A stretch of DNA of 64,000 bases from Kutzneria sp. CA-103260 (GCF_018263855.1 NZ_CP073318.1:3782001-3846000), one strand, 5' to 3'; shown: positions 37,869 to 48,472, numbered from the stretch's first letter. A program made the numbers and translations. The notes: generated from the letters alone by a model not told the origin.

Positions 37869-39359
37869 ATGCGGCTTCCGGAAGCCGTGCGACGCGTACG
37901 CCAGTACCTGCCCGAGCCCAAGGTCACCAGGATCTCTCCCAGCGCCTACGACACCGCGATGGTGGCGACACTGCGCACGCCCGACGGCTCCGAACCGCTG
38001 CTGCCGTCCACACTCGACTGGCTCCGGGCCAACCAGCACCCCGACGGGTCTTGGGGCGCAACGGTATTCGCCCCCTACGACCGTTTCGTGTGCACCCTGG
38101 CCGCCGCCGTCGCGCTCGCCGAACTCGCCCGCGACCATCCCGCCGACGTGCCGGACGTCGCCGGCACCATCGAGCGGGGTATGCGGTTCCTCCGGCAGGC
38201 GGCCCCTACGCTGAAGCCGGGCGACCCGCACGAGACCATCGGCTTCGAGCTGATCGTGCCCACACTGCTGTCCCAGGCCGGCGATCTGGGCCTGCGACCG
38301 CCCGTTGACCAGCTCGCCTGGGTGGCCGACGAACACGCGAACAAGATGGCCAAGGTGCCGGCCAAGGCGTTCAACCGGATCACCACTCTCCTGCACTCGC
38401 TCGAAGCCTTCGGCGACCGGTGGCCGAGCTCCGCCCTGCCCGGTCTCCAGGCGCCGGACGGCTCGTTCGGCCTCTCCCCCGCGGCCACCGCCGCGGCCCA
38501 CCGGGTGCTGCCCCAGCCGGGCACCATGGACTACTTCGACACCGCGCTGCGGGCCACCGGCACCGGCGCGATGCCCACGGTGTACCCGTACCGGACCTTC
38601 GACGACGCCTGGACGTTCAACGCCTACCTGCTGTGCGGCGCGCCGGTCGACGAGCTGCGACCGCACGTCGGGCGGCTGGCGGCGGCGATCACCGATCGGG
38701 GCATCGGCCCGGATGCCGGCCTGCCGCCGGACGCCGACGACACCGGCGTGGTGTTGCCGGTGCTCGCGCACTGCGGCTATCCGGTCGACCTCGACGTGCT
38801 GAGCGCGTTCGAGACCCCGTCCGGCTATGCCACCTTCGAGCTGGAGCGAGGTATCTCGGTCAGCACCAACGTGCACGTGCTGGGGGCGCTGGCGCTGGAC
38901 CGGACCGGCCTCGCCCGCCAGATCGACATCGTGCTGGATCTCCTGCGGTCGACCAGGTTGTCCGACGCGTACTGGGTGGACAAGTGGCACCTGTCGCCGC
39001 TGTACCCGACCGGCCACGCCGTTCCCGTGCTGCACGGCCTCGACGAGCAGCTGTGCGGCGCGGCCGTCGACTGGATCCTGGCCACCCAGCACGACAACGG
39101 CGGCTGGGGGCTGGGCGACGGCACCCTTGAGGAGACCGGATACGCGCTGCTCGCCCTGCTGGCCGTCGTTTCCGGGCATCCGCACGTGGAACCGGCTCTG
39201 CACCGGGGGATGCGGTTCGTGCACGAGCACTGGAGCGGCGTGGACGACGTCCATCCGGAGCTCTGGATCGGCAAGGTGCTCTACACCCCGTACCGGGTCG
39301 TCGACGCCACGCTCGCCGCGGTCTGCTTCTGGTACGCGCGAACCCACCCGGACCGGTAG
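37869..39359 (+). CDS. Class II diterpene cyclase (labdane/halimadane-type diphosphate synthase)
   Basis: A 496-residue protein of the terpene cyclase beta-gamma type. The catalytic acid motif DxDD is present as Asp288-Ala-Asp290-Asp291 (PPDADDTGVV), which protonates the terminal double bond of GGPP and gives a bicyclic diphosphate. No DDxxD class I motif is seen, so the diphosphate is kept. Squalene-cyclase-like repeats QHPDGSWG and QHDNGGWGLGDG flank the core. Length and build match bacterial enzymes such as the M. tuberculosis halimadienyl diphosphate synthase (501 residues) and Streptomyces ent-CPP synthases. The product stereochemistry cannot be read. AGGAGG precedes the ATG. Its stop directly abuts the stop of the opposing Nudix gene. 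Confidence 0.93.
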   Translation: MRLPEAVRRVRQYLPEPKVTRISPSAYDTAMVATLRTPDGSEPLLPSTLDWLRANQHPDGSWGATVFAPYDRFVCTLAAAVALAELARDHPADVPDVAGTIERGMRFLRQAAPTLKPGDPHETIGFELIVPTLLSQAGDLGLRPPVDQLAWVADEHANKMAKVPAKAFNRITTLLHSLEAFGDRWPSSALPGLQAPDGSFGLSPAATAAAHRVLPQPGTMDYFDTALRATGTGAMPTVYPYRTFDDAWTFNAYLLCGAPVDELRPHVGRLAAAITDRGIGPDAGLPPDADDTGVVLPVLAHCGYPVDLDVLSAFETPSGYATFELERGISVSTNVHVLGALALDRTGLARQIDIVLDLLRSTRLSDAYWVDKWHLSPLYPTGHAVPVLHGLDEQLCGAAVDWILATQHDNGGWGLGDGTLEETGYALLALLAVVSGHPHVEPALHRGMRFVHEHWSGVDDVHPELWIGKVLYTPYRVVDATLAAVCFWYARTHPDR

Positions 39360-39857
39360 TCAGTCGATCCCGACGGCCGCCTTCGCCTGTGCGACAAGGA
39401 GACGGCGGTCGTCGGGACGGCCGAACCGCACCCGCTCGACGTACTCGTCGGGGCTGACGACCACCCGCCCCGACGACTCGTGCCGCCGCACGAACGACGG
39501 CATCCGGATGACGTGCCCCGCGTACACCACCACGTGCCGGAGCAGGTCCGGCGCTCCCGGGCAGTCGACCTCGATCAGCTGCACGGGCACCAGTGCGCCG
39601 AGAACGACGCAGGCTTCCTCCCAGGCCTCGCGACGGGCCGTCGCCTCCACGTCCGGGTCGGACTCGGCCACCTCGCCGCCGGGAATCTCCAAGCCCCGCG
39701 CCAGCTTCGCGAGCACGATGTCGCCGGCCGGGGTGAACGGCACCACGCTGGCCGCGCTGATACGTTCGATGTCGGGCAGTCTCGCCGGGTCCAGCCAGGT
39801 CAGGGTCATTTCCCTGTTCTTGAACCGAACTGTGCGGCGCAGTGGCTCGGCGCTCAC
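39360..39857 (-). CDS. Nudix hydrolase, last gene of isoprenoid-precursor operon
   Basis: A 165-residue Nudix protein. The box is recognisable as [10 protein letters not shown]...[12 protein letters not shown], with the REAWEE metal-binding glutamates intact but a longer-than-usual spacing after GGE. It starts at GTG 39857, overlapping the ispG stop by four bases (GTGA). Nudix enzymes cleave nucleoside or prenyl diphosphates; in this operon a prenyl-diphosphate or housecleaning role is possible, but sequence does not show it. It has no similarity I can see to IPP isomerase, which has different motifs. Its stop abuts the diterpene cyclase stop. Confidence 0.85.
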   Translation of the reverse strand: MSAEPLRRTVRFKNREMTLTWLDPARLPDIERISAASVVPFTPAGDIVLAKLARGLEIPGGEVAESDPDVEATARREAWEEACVVLGALVPVQLIEVDCPGAPDLLRHVVVYAGHVIRMPSFVRRHESSGRVVVSPDEYVERVRFGRPDDRRLLVAQAKAAVGID

Positions 39858-40984
39858 TGCGACTCCTCCACTGTCTCGGCGATGCGCATCGCTTCCTCGA
39901 TCAGGGTCTCCACGATCTGGTGCTCCGGCACCGTCTTGACGACCTGGCCCTTGACGAAGATCTGCCCCTTGCCGTTGCCCGAGGCCACACCCAGGTCGGC
40001 CTCGCGGGCCTCCCCCGGACCGTTGACCACACACCCCATCACCGCGACCCGCAGCGGCACCTCCATGCCCTCCAGACCGGCGGTGACCTCCTCGGCCAGC
40101 TTGTAGACGTCCACCTGCGCGCGGCCGCACGACGGGCAGGACACGATCTCCAGCTTGCGCGGACGCAGGTTGAGCGACTGCAGGATCTGCGTGCCGACCT
40201 TGATCTCCTCCACCGGCGGCGCCGACAGCGACACGCGGATGGTGTCGCCGATGCCCTGGCGCAGCAGCGCCCCGAACGCCACCGCGGACTTGATCGTGCC
40301 CTGGAACGCCGGGCCGGCCTCGGTCACCCCCAGGTGCAGCGGATAGTCGCAGGACTCGGCCAACAGCTCGTAGGCCCGCACCATGACCACCGGGTCGTTG
40401 TGCTTGACCGAGATCTTGATGTCGTGGAAGTCGTGCTCGGCGAACAGCGACGCCTCCCACAACGCCGACTCGACCAGCGCCTCCGGGGTGGCCTTGCCGT
40501 GCTTCTGCAGCAGCCGCGGGTCCAGCGAACCGGCGTTGACGCCGATGCGGATCGGCGTGCCGTGGTCCTTGGCCGCCTGCGCGATCTCGCGGACCTTGTC
40601 GTCGAACTTCTTGATGTTGCCCGGGTTCACCCGGACCGCGGCGCAGCCGGCCTCGATCGCGGCGAACACGTACTTGGGCTGGAAGTGGATGTCGGCGATG
40701 ACCGGGATCGAGGACTTCTTCGCGATCGCCGGCAGCGCGTCGGCGTCGTCCTGCGACGGGCACGCCACCCGCACGATGTCGCAGCCGGCCGCGGTCAGCT
40801 CCGCGATCTGCTGCAGGGTGGCGTTCACGTCGGCGGTGAGCGTGGTGGTCATGGACTGGACCGAGACGGGGAAGTCACTGCCGACGCCGACCGAGCCGAC
40901 GTGCAGCTGCCGGGTCCGCCGCCGCCCGCTCAGCACCGGAGGCGGGATCGCAGGCATACCAAGGAGAACACCATCGGCGGGCAT
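39854..40984 (-). CDS. ispG: 4-hydroxy-3-methylbut-2-enyl diphosphate synthase (MEP pathway)
   Basis: A 376-residue 4Fe-4S enzyme converting MEcPP to HMBPP, the sixth and penultimate MEP step. N-terminal TIM barrel with [15 protein letters not shown] and [15 protein letters not shown]-terminal cluster domain with SCPSCGR and [10 protein letters not shown], whose cysteines bind the iron-sulfur cluster, and Glu in TLIEEAM. It starts right after the dxs stop. Actinomycetes normally carry a housekeeping ispG elsewhere, so this is probably an extra copy dedicated to the diterpenoid locus. Confidence 0.95.
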   Translation of the reverse strand: MPADGVLLGMPAIPPPVLSGRRRTRQLHVGSVGVGSDFPVSVQSMTTTLTADVNATLQQIAELTAAGCDIVRVACPSQDDADALPAIAKKSSIPVIADIHFQPKYVFAAIEAGCAAVRVNPGNIKKFDDKVREIAQAAKDHGTPIRIGVNAGSLDPRLLQKHGKATPEALVESALWEASLFAEHDFHDIKISVKHNDPVVMVRAYELLAESCDYPLHLGVTEAGPAFQGTIKSAVAFGALLRQGIGDTIRVSLSAPPVEEIKVGTQILQSLNLRPRKLEIVSCPSCGRAQVDVYKLAEEVTAGLEGMEVPLRVAVMGCVVNGPGEAREADLGVASGNGKGQIFVKGQVVKTVPEHQIVETLIEEAMRIAETVEESQ

Positions 40985-42775
40985 CTAGACCACCGCCTTC
41001 GGGGCCATGGCCGAGCTGAGCCCGGCGTACGCGAAGCGGATCTGTTCGGCCAGCCGGCCGGCGGTCAGACCCTGTTCAGCCAGCAGGGCATCACGCCGGC
41101 CGGCACGCAGGAATTCGGGGGCGAGACCGAAAACCCGCACCGGTGTGCGGACACAGTGCTCGGCCAGCGACTCGGAGACCGCAGACCCCACTCCACCGGC
41201 CCGGATGTTGTCCTCCACGGTGACCACCAGGCGGTGCGCCGCGGCCAGGTCCGCGAGTGCCGGATTGACCGGCACCACCCATCGTGGATCCACCACGGTC
41301 GCGCCGATGCCGTGCTCAGCCAGGATGCCGGCCAGGTCCAGACAGGTGGCCGCCATGGCCCCGACCGACACGACGAGCACATCGGCCCGTGCGTCCTCGC
41401 GCAGCACATCCAGGCCACGCACCCGCTCCACCGCCGGTATCGCCGCCCCGACCGCCGCTTTGGGGAACCGCAACATCGTTGGTCCATCCACTGTGGACAG
41501 CGCCTCTCGTAGCTCGGTGGCCAGTGTCTGGGCGTCCCGGGGCGCGGCGATCCGGATGCCGGGCAGCAGCCGGAACACCGACAGGTCCCACATGCCGTGG
41601 TGGCTCGGCCCGTCCTCCCCGGTCACGCCCGCCCGGTCCAGCACGAAGGTGACCGGTTTCCGGTGCAGCGCCACGTCCATCAGCGCCTGGTCGAACGCCC
41701 GGTTCAGGAACGTGGCATATACCGCGACAACCGGATGCACGCCACCGGTCGCCAACCCCGCGCTCGCGGTCACCGCGTGCTGCTCCGCGATGCCGACATC
41801 GACGAAGCGATCCGGGAACCGGCGGGCGAACTCGCCCAGACCGGTCGGTCCGCGCATGGCGGCGGTGACCGCCACCACGTCGGGACGACCCGCGGCCGCC
41901 TTCGTGATCTCCGCGCCGAACACGTCGGTCCACGTGGTGGGCTTGGCCGAGGTCGGTTGCCCGGTCGCCGGGTCGACGACGCCGATGGCGTGGAACCGGT
42001 CGGCCTGGTCGTTCTCGGCCGGCGGATAGCCGAAACCTTTGTGTGTCAAGCAGTGCACAACGACCGGCCCCGCCATGTCACGAGCCTGCTGGCAGGCGGC
42101 CTCCACCGCGCCGATGTCGTGTCCGTCGACCGGGCCGAGATAACCGAGGCCCAGCAGGGAGAACAGGGCCGGCACCCGCCCGCCGCCGGCCCGCAGGTCG
42201 GCGAGGTGGGCGCCGAACCCACCGCCCGTCGGATCGTAGGACCGGCCGTTGTCGTTGAGCACGATGACTAGGCGACGGCGCCGCTCCGCGCCGATGTTGT
42301 TCAGCGCCTCCCAGCACATGCCTCCGGTCATCGCCCCGTCGCCGACGACCGCGACCACCGTGCGATCGTGTTGACCGGTCAGCGCGAACGCCCGGGACAG
42401 ACCGTCGGCATGGGACAGGGCGGTGGAGGCGTGAGAGTTCTCAATGAAGTCGTGCGGGGACTCCGCCGGGCTCGGGTAACCGGACAGGCCGCCGTCCCGC
42501 CGCAGTGTGCCAAAGTCGGCCTTCCGACCGGTCAGCAGCTTGTGCACGTACGCCTGGTGGCCGGTGTCCCACAGGATCGGGTCCTCGGGCGAGTCGAAGA
42601 CCCTGTGCAGCGCGATGGTCAACTCGACCACGCCGAGATTGGGGCCGAGATGGCCGCCGGTGCGGCAAACCGTGTCGATCAGGAACCGCCGGATCTCGGC
42701 CGCGAGACCGTCCAACTCGGCCCGGCCCAACCGGCGCAGGTCCTCGGGGCGTCGTACCGAATCCAACAGCGTCAT
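40985..42775 (-). CDS. dxs: 1-deoxy-D-xylulose-5-phosphate synthase (MEP pathway)
   Basis: A 596-residue thiamine-diphosphate enzyme joining pyruvate and glyceraldehyde 3-phosphate, the flux-setting MEP step. Motifs: [33 protein letters not shown], the TPP-binding [16 protein letters not shown]...NDN, and [15 protein letters not shown]. It starts at ATG 42775, overlapping the ispH stop by four bases, and ends next to the ispG start. The length is slightly shorter than typical (about 620-640), as seen for cluster-borne copies. Supplying DXS locally would raise precursor for diterpene production. Confidence 0.95.
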   Translation of the reverse strand: MTLLDSVRRPEDLRRLGRAELDGLAAEIRRFLIDTVCRTGGHLGPNLGVVELTIALHRVFDSPEDPILWDTGHQAYVHKLLTGRKADFGTLRRDGGLSGYPSPAESPHDFIENSHASTALSHADGLSRAFALTGQHDRTVVAVVGDGAMTGGMCWEALNNIGAERRRRLVIVLNDNGRSYDPTGGGFGAHLADLRAGGGRVPALFSLLGLGYLGPVDGHDIGAVEAACQQARDMAGPVVVHCLTHKGFGYPPAENDQADRFHAIGVVDPATGQPTSAKPTTWTDVFGAEITKAAAGRPDVVAVTAAMRGPTGLGEFARRFPDRFVDVGIAEQHAVTASAGLATGGVHPVVAVYATFLNRAFDQALMDVALHRKPVTFVLDRAGVTGEDGPSHHGMWDLSVFRLLPGIRIAAPRDAQTLATELREALSTVDGPTMLRFPKAAVGAAIPAVERVRGLDVLREDARADVLVVSVGAMAATCLDLAGILAEHGIGATVVDPRWVVPVNPALADLAAAHRLVVTVEDNIRAGGVGSAVSESLAEHCVRTPVRVFGLAPEFLRAGRRDALLAEQGLTAGRLAEQIRFAYAGLSSAMAPKAVV

Positions 42776-44064
42776 CGCCCGCCTCCGGCCATGTCCCTCG
42801 GCAGTCCGAAGTGGACTGTCTCGTCCACGGTCCGCCGCTCCGACACGGTCGTCGCGCCGAAGCCGCTCAACGCCTCGATCACGTCCGCCACCACCCGCGG
42901 CGGCGCCGACGCGCCCGCGGTCAGGCCGATCGTGCGGACACCGGCCAGCCACCCGGGGTCGATGTCGGCCGCGTCGTCGATGAGGTGGGCCGCGGTGTCC
43001 TGCCGCCGGGCCAGCTCGACCAGCCGCAGCGAATTGGACGAGTTCGCCGAGCCGATCACCAGCACCAGTTCGGCGTCTACGACGACGGCCCGCAGCGCGT
43101 CCTGCCGGTTCGTGGTCGCATAACAGATGTCCTCGGTGCCCGGCCCGGTCAACTGCGGGAACCGGGCGCGCAGCGCGTCCACGACCTGGCCGGCCTCGTC
43201 CACCGCCAACGTCGTCTGGGTCAGGTACGACACCGGCCCGTCGATCTCCAGCAGTTCGACGTCTTCCTCCCTCTCCACCAGCACCATGCGGTCGGGCGCC
43301 TCCCCCAGCGTGCCCTCGCTCTCCTCGTGTCCCGCGTGGCCAACGAGCACGATCGTGTCGCCACGGGCGGCGAACCGCCTCGCCTCGCTGTGCACCTTGG
43401 TCACCAGCGGACAGGTTGCATCGACAACCGACAACTGCCGTTGCCGCGCCTGCTCCCGGACCGCCGGTGCGACACCGTGCGCCGAGAAGACGACCGTCGA
43501 GCCCGGCGGCACCTCGTCCAGTTCGTCGACGAAGATCGCCCCGCGCTGTTCGAGATCGCGGACGACGTGCACGTTGTGGACGATCTGCTTGCGCACGTAG
43601 ACCGGACTGCCGTGCCGGGCCAGCACCCGCTCGACGATCTCGACGGCCCGCTCCACGCCGGCGCAGAACGATCGCGGGCCGGCCAACAGGATCTGGCGCG
43701 GTCCGACGGCGGCCCGCCATGCGTCCAGCGCCGCGTCCACAGCGGAGTCCGCAAGGCCGGAACCACCCAGAAACGCGACCGCACGCCCGGCGTCGACCGC
43801 CGCGCGCAGCGCGTCGGCGGAATCGGCATCCGTTGTCAGCCAACCGGTATCAGCCGGATCGGTGTGCAGCCGGACCAGACGGGCGGCGAGTCCCCGTCGG
43901 GCCAGCTCACCGGCGAGCACCGGCGCTGTCGGACATCGCCGCACCCACCCCGGTCCGGCCGCCTCGGTGGCGACGAAAACACCGTCGAGCTGTTTCCCGT
44001 CCGCCGCGACCACGTCGGCACGGACCACGGCCGCATCGGCCGCAACATCATTCGGTTCGCGCAT
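42772..44064 (-). CDS. ispH: 4-hydroxy-3-methylbut-2-enyl diphosphate reductase with N-terminal extension
   Basis: Converts HMBPP to IPP and DMAPP, the last MEP step. The C-terminal ~310 residues are a complete LytB/IspH: cluster cysteines in [16 protein letters not shown] and [11 protein letters not shown], with SAHGVAP and GSANSSNS. An N-terminal extension of roughly 110 residues ([39 protein letters not shown]) precedes the normal ILLAGPRSF start; I do not recognise it as a known domain. ATG 44064 is preceded by GGGAG eight bases upstream; ATG 44070 and 44079 are also in frame. It follows the prenyl synthase gene by a few dozen bases and overlaps dxs. Confidence 0.93.
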   Translation of the reverse strand: MREPNDVAADAAVVRADVVAADGKQLDGVFVATEAAGPGWVRRCPTAPVLAGELARRGLAARLVRLHTDPADTGWLTTDADSADALRAAVDAGRAVAFLGGSGLADSAVDAALDAWRAAVGPRQILLAGPRSFCAGVERAVEIVERVLARHGSPVYVRKQIVHNVHVVRDLEQRGAIFVDELDEVPPGSTVVFSAHGVAPAVREQARQRQLSVVDATCPLVTKVHSEARRFAARGDTIVLVGHAGHEESEGTLGEAPDRMVLVEREEDVELLEIDGPVSYLTQTTLAVDEAGQVVDALRARFPQLTGPGTEDICYATTNRQDALRAVVVDAELVLVIGSANSSNSLRLVELARRQDTAAHLIDDAADIDPGWLAGVRTIGLTAGASAPPRVVADVIEALSGFGATTVSERRTVDETVHFGLPRDMAGGGR

Positions 44065-44100
44065 CGACATCGCTCCCATTGTCCATGATGGACTGTCGGC

Positions 44101-45132
44101 CTAGCCGGCTTGCGAGTTCACGGTCGGCGTCCACGGCGTGACCAGCCGCCGGTATACGGGGGCCACTTTGGACTCGACGACTCCGAGCACGTAACGGCGT
44201 GGCAGTCCGGACAACCGAGCCCGCGCCGTGGACGCCGGCAAGACACCCAGCGCGCTCTCGGCCCGGCCGACGTAGTCGTCGATCAGATCGAGCGTGGCCG
44301 TCGCGCCGATATCGAGCGCGTACTCGTGCGCGGTGTCGACCTGCTCCGGAGTCATCCGCTCGCCCAACAGATCCCGCAACGGCGACTGCGGCCGGGCCAG
44401 CGCCGCGAGCACACCGGCCGTGTAGACCCCGTTGACCATGTCCTGGCGGACCGGCTTGGTCCACAAGTGCTCGGTGGACACCAGATCCATCAGGTCGTCG
44501 ACGAGTTGGAAGACCATGCCGAACGCGTCGCCGAAGTCGGCGAGCGCGTCGGTCTCCGGCTCGGAGAGCCCGCCGCAGAGGCCGCCCAGCCGGCACGCCA
44601 GGCTCGTCAGCGCCGCCGTCTTTCCTTGCACGGCAGCCAGATACTCGTCCAGCGTGGTGTCGATCCGGTAGCAGTTGGCCATTTCACGGGCCTGACCGGC
44701 GCACAGATCCTCGTACCCGCCACTCCAGGCTCGCGCAGCCACCGCGGAAACCTCGGCCGCGAGCCGGGCGCCCGCGGCCAGCAGGTAGTCGCCGCCGAGA
44801 ATCGCCGCGTCCCGCCCAACGGTGACATGCAACGTGGGCACGCCGCTGCGCGACACCGATTCGTCCATCAGGTCGTCATGGATGAGCGAACTGAGGTGCA
44901 TCAGCTCTACGGACGCGGCGCAGTTGACCGCGGCGTCGGTGTCGACGTCCGGCCCGCAGGCGGCGGCCGCGAAGACCAGGGCCGGCCGCAGCCTTTTCCC
45001 CGGCCGCGTCAGCAACGGCCGCATTCCGGCGTCCAGCCACGGAACTCCGCACCGGCCCGCGACCGCGATCGTCGATTCCAGCCGTTCCTTCACCGCGCTG
45101 TCGGTCATGGTGAGACCGAGATCAGTGGCCAT
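44101..45132 (-). CDS. Polyprenyl diphosphate synthase, probable GGPP synthase
   Basis: A 343-residue all-trans isoprenyl diphosphate synthase. Both aspartate-rich motifs are intact: HDDLMDES (first) and LVDDLMDL (second), with GKRLRP at the substrate-binding end. Residues four and five positions before the first motif are serines, not the aromatic residues of FPP synthases, so a C20 or longer product is expected; GGPP fits the class II cyclase nearby. It is the first gene of the operon with ispH, dxs, ispG and the Nudix gene. The start is taken as ATG 45132; in-frame GTG codons just upstream and ATG 45108 are possible. Confidence 0.92.
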   Translation of the reverse strand: MATDLGLTMTDSAVKERLESTIAVAGRCGVPWLDAGMRPLLTRPGKRLRPALVFAAAACGPDVDTDAAVNCAASVELMHLSSLIHDDLMDESVSRSGVPTLHVTVGRDAAILGGDYLLAAGARLAAEVSAVAARAWSGGYEDLCAGQAREMANCYRIDTTLDEYLAAVQGKTAALTSLACRLGGLCGGLSEPETDALADFGDAFGMVFQLVDDLMDLVSTEHLWTKPVRQDMVNGVYTAGVLAALARPQSPLRDLLGERMTPEQVDTAHEYALDIGATATLDLIDDYVGRAESALGVLPASTARARLSGLPRRYVLGVVESKVAPVYRRLVTPWTPTVNSQAG

Positions 45133-45371
45133 CCCCAACTCACACTCCACGTGGTCGCGCAATTGGATGTGCGCCTGGTCGTCGCCCGGCGATGCACTGT
45201 GGACCCACGGTAGGCACGCCGATCCGCGGGCCGGCAGACCACCTGGCCGGAGGAGCACGCCGGCCGGTCCGGTCCGTAGACGATCGGCTACATGGCGGGT
45301 CGGCCTCCGCACTCCGGGTAATCACGCGTTTCGGCGCGGGCCGGTCCGGCCGGCATGGCAGAGTTGATCAG

Positions 45372-45935
45372 GTGAAGCTCCGCCACCTCTTCCTGCTCGG
45401 CACGGGCGTTCTGCTGGTGGGTTGCTCAGCACCCACGCCCCCGCCGGAGCCGACAACGACGACCACCACCAAGCCGGAACCGCCGCACGGGCCGCTGATC
45501 TCCCTGGGCGTGACCGACGCGGCATCGGGACTGCGTGCGGTTCCAATCCGCCTCGCCAACTGCGGCAGCGCCCCGTTGACCGTGACCGGCTACCCGGCGC
45601 TGCGGGTCCTCGACGAGGACCACAAGCCCATCGAGGTCGACGTGCGCGACGGCGCCGACGCGGTCGCGCTGGTGCCGAATCTGGAGCACCCGCCGACCAC
45701 GGTCACCCTGGCGCCGGGCCAGCAGGCCGAAGCCACCGTGCTGTGGAAGAACACCGTCACCGACGCGACCGTCGTCGCCACCAGCGGCACGTACTTCGAC
45801 GTCGCGCCGGCGAGCGGCCAGCCCTGGCAGACCCGCAAGCCCGACGGCCCGATCGACCTCGGCAACACGGGCAAGGTCGGGGTCAGCCCCTGGGCTGCCA
45901 GCCCGGACAAGGGCAACTGCCAGCCGCCCGGGTAG
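45372..45935 (+). CDS. Lipoprotein with DUF4232 domain
   Basis: A 187-residue exported lipoprotein: signal peptide with lipobox LLVGC (Cys18), a Pro/Thr-rich linker, then a beta-rich domain resembling DUF4232 (LANCGSAPLTVTGYPALRVLD, TLAPGQQAEATVLW). The family is widespread in actinomycetes and of unknown function. GTG 45372 is chosen for the signal peptide; the ribosome site is weak. It is divergent from the GGPP synthase operon across 239 bases and is probably not part of terpene biosynthesis. Confidence 0.8.
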   Translation: MKLRHLFLLGTGVLLVGCSAPTPPPEPTTTTTTKPEPPHGPLISLGVTDAASGLRAVPIRLANCGSAPLTVTGYPALRVLDEDHKPIEVDVRDGADAVALVPNLEHPPTTVTLAPGQQAEATVLWKNTVTDATVVATSGTYFDVAPASGQPWQTRKPDGPIDLGNTGKVGVSPWAASPDKGNCQPPG

Positions 45936-46060
45936 CAACGGCTGCTCGGTCACAGGCTGTTCTCCATCGCGACGGCGCGTAATATCGGCTGTAGGCCGCA
46001 GGCAGGTGTCGCGGTGACCGCGCTGTGCGGTCGGCTCAGGTCCGAGAGGAGCCCGGGGAC

Positions 46061-48472
46061 ATGGCGGCACCGCTCTCAACGGACCGGGCGCGCTGCGCCG
46101 TGTGCGGCGGGCCTGCCGCGGCGCAGAACGGATCGCGCTACTGCTCCAACGCCTGCCGGCAGCGGGCGTATCGGGCGCGGGTGATCGCCGCTGGTCAGAC
46201 CCGCGACGACGCGGCGCAGCCCCGGCCGCTCGACCCGGACGCGCCGGGGGCGGTGCTGGCGCCGCTGGACAGCTTCGTCGGCCGCCGGCCGGAGATCGAG
46301 CGGATCCGGCAGCTGTTCCGGCACCACCGCCTGGTGACCCTGGTCGGTCCGGCCGGCGTCGGAAAGTCCCGCCTGGCCATGGAGTTCACCCGTCGCCTGC
46401 CCGGGTCGTGGTCGCGCGGGGTGGCGCTGGTGCTGTTGGACGGCGTTGACGACGGCGACCTGGTGAGCCAGGCCGTCGCGACGGCCGTGGGCGTGCGGGA
46501 GCGGCCGGACACGCCGATCGCGGAGACCCTGTTCGCCACGCTGCGGTCATCCCACCATGCCCTGCTGCTGGACAACTGCGAGCACCTGGTCGACTCGTGC
46601 GCCGACTTCGTCGCCACCGCGCTGCGCCGCTGCGGCGAACTGCGGGTGCTCGCCACCAGCCGAGAGCCCCTGGACATCCCCGGCGAGGCGGTGTTCCAGG
46701 TGGACGGCCTGTCGGTGACCGCACCCGGCACCCAGTCGGTCGACGCCGCCCGGCTGTTCGTCGACCGGGCGCGGGCGCTGGTGCACGATTTCGCCATCAC
46801 GCCGGAGAACGCGGCCGACGTGGTGGCCATCTGCGCGGAGCTGGACGGCAATCCGCTGGCGATCGAACTCGCGGCGCGGTGGGTGCCGGTGCTGCCCGTG
46901 CCGAGTATCCGGGAGCACCTGTCGCACCGGTTCGAACTGCTGACCACGAACCGCCGCTCGGCGCAGTCCCGGCAGGTGCACCGCAGCCTGCGCGAGGCCA
47001 TCGACTGGGGATACGAGCTGCTCGGCCCCGAGGAGCGGGTGGTGTTCCGGCGGCTGTCGGTGTTGACCGGCGGCTTCGACCTGGGCACGGCGACCGCGGT
47101 GTGCGCGGACACCGACCTGGACGCCGACCACGTTTTCCAGCTGCTGGGCCAGTTGCGCACGAAGTCGCTGCTCACCAGCACGGAACCGGGGCAGTTCCGT
47201 CAGCTGGAGTCCGTCCGGCTCTACGCCCGGCAGCGCCTGGATGCTTCCGGCGAGACGGACGCGACCAAGGAACGCCTGGTCGCCTGGCTGGCCGAGCTCA
47301 CCGCCCCGCTGGCGCGGCAGTCGCTGTGGTTCGACTACGACGTGCTGCCCGTGGTCGGGGCCATGGTGGACAACCTGCTCGCCGCCGTTCGCTGGACGGC
47401 AGCGACCGACGACCCCAGAAACGCCGTGCTGTCCATCGCCACCGCGTTGGGCTGGCTCTATCGGGGACATCTGGCCGAGGGCCGCAAGCTGTTGACCGCC
47501 GCGCTCGCCCGGCCCGGCAGCGACCCCGAGACCCGTTGCCTGCTGCTGCGTTACGCCGGGGCGCTCGCCACGCTCAACGGCGACCCGAAGGAGGGCATCG
47601 AGCTGCTCGGGCAGGCGCTGGCCCTGTCCGAACAGCTCGGGTCACCCTTGGCCGAAGCCGGTGCCCGCTATTCACTCGGCACCTGTTTCTCGGCCGTCGG
47701 GCGACTCCAGGATGCCGAGGATCATCTGACCAGGTGTGTGGAGCTGACGGCGGACCAACCGATCGCCGCGGCCGTCGCCCGCCAGGGGCTGGCCTGGGTC
47801 GCCCTGGTGGCCGGCGACCTGGACCGGTCCGCGGCGTTGATGGGCGAGGCGGTGGCGGCGGTCGAGGGTCGGCCGGCGGTGCACGCGATCTGCCGGATCT
47901 ACTGCACGGCCGGAGCCGTCGCGATCGGTCAGGGCGACAACGACCAGGCTGAGACCTACTTCCGCGGGGCGCTGCGCCAAGCGCCCGACAGCTGGTGGCA
48001 GATCCTCGCCGTCGAAGGCATCGCCGTGGTGGCCCAGCGGGGCGGACAGTTCACGCGGGCGGTCGCGTTGTTCGGCGCCGCCGACGCCGTCCGGCACGCC
48101 GACAAGATCCACGTCGAACCGTTCTGGGGCCACCAGGTCAAGGAGTCCTTCGCCGTGGCCGAGCAGGCACTCGGCCGCCGGCGGGTCGCGCAGATCGCCG
48201 ACCAGGCCCGCCATCTGACCGTGCCACAGCTCATCTCCTACGCGCTGGACGACGTCCTGCCGGAACTGCCCGACGATCGGGACCGCGACCTGGACGACGG
48301 CGAGCGCCAGGTCGCCGTGCTGGTCGCCGAGGGCCGCACCAACGAGCAGATCGCCGACCAGCTCGGCATCAGCGTCCGGACCGTCGGATACCGGCTCCGG
48401 CGGATCCGCGGCAAATTGTCGCTGAGCTCACGGGCGGAGATCCGCTCCTGGCTCGCCGAACATCCGGCCTGA
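46061..48472 (+). CDS. Large LuxR-type regulator with Cys4 motif and ATPase domain (paralogue A)
   Basis: An 803-residue regulator. The N-terminus has four cysteines (12, 15, 28, 32) in CAVCG...RYCSNACRQRAYR, a zinc-ribbon-like element. An NB-ARC/STAND-type ATPase follows: Walker A GPAGVGKS at 96-103, LLLDNCEH as Walker B, and TSREPL. A TPR-like helical region leads to a C-terminal LuxR helix-turn-helix (TNEQIADQLGISVRTVGYRL, about residue 757-776). GAGGAG lies upstream of ATG 46061. It precedes the P450 array by 184 bases and has a close paralogue at 58841, so the pair brackets the operon and probably controls it. Confidence 0.88.
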   Translation: MAAPLSTDRARCAVCGGPAAAQNGSRYCSNACRQRAYRARVIAAGQTRDDAAQPRPLDPDAPGAVLAPLDSFVGRRPEIERIRQLFRHHRLVTLVGPAGVGKSRLAMEFTRRLPGSWSRGVALVLLDGVDDGDLVSQAVATAVGVRERPDTPIAETLFATLRSSHHALLLDNCEHLVDSCADFVATALRRCGELRVLATSREPLDIPGEAVFQVDGLSVTAPGTQSVDAARLFVDRARALVHDFAITPENAADVVAICAELDGNPLAIELAARWVPVLPVPSIREHLSHRFELLTTNRRSAQSRQVHRSLREAIDWGYELLGPEERVVFRRLSVLTGGFDLGTATAVCADTDLDADHVFQLLGQLRTKSLLTSTEPGQFRQLESVRLYARQRLDASGETDATKERLVAWLAELTAPLARQSLWFDYDVLPVVGAMVDNLLAAVRWTAATDDPRNAVLSIATALGWLYRGHLAEGRKLLTAALARPGSDPETRCLLLRYAGALATLNGDPKEGIELLGQALALSEQLGSPLAEAGARYSLGTCFSAVGRLQDAEDHLTRCVELTADQPIAAAVARQGLAWVALVAGDLDRSAALMGEAVAAVEGRPAVHAICRIYCTAGAVAIGQGDNDQAETYFRGALRQAPDSWWQILAVEGIAVVAQRGGQFTRAVALFGAADAVRHADKIHVEPFWGHQVKESFAVAEQALGRRRVAQIADQARHLTVPQLISYALDDVLPELPDDRDRDLDDGERQVAVLVAEGRTNEQIADQLGISVRTVGYRLRRIRGKLSLSSRAEIRSWLAEHPA

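Noticed and set aside
40985..43843. A 952-residue fused DXS protein
   Set aside because: The frame runs back through ispH without similarity; true DXS sequence begins at ATG 42775, which overlaps the ispH stop.
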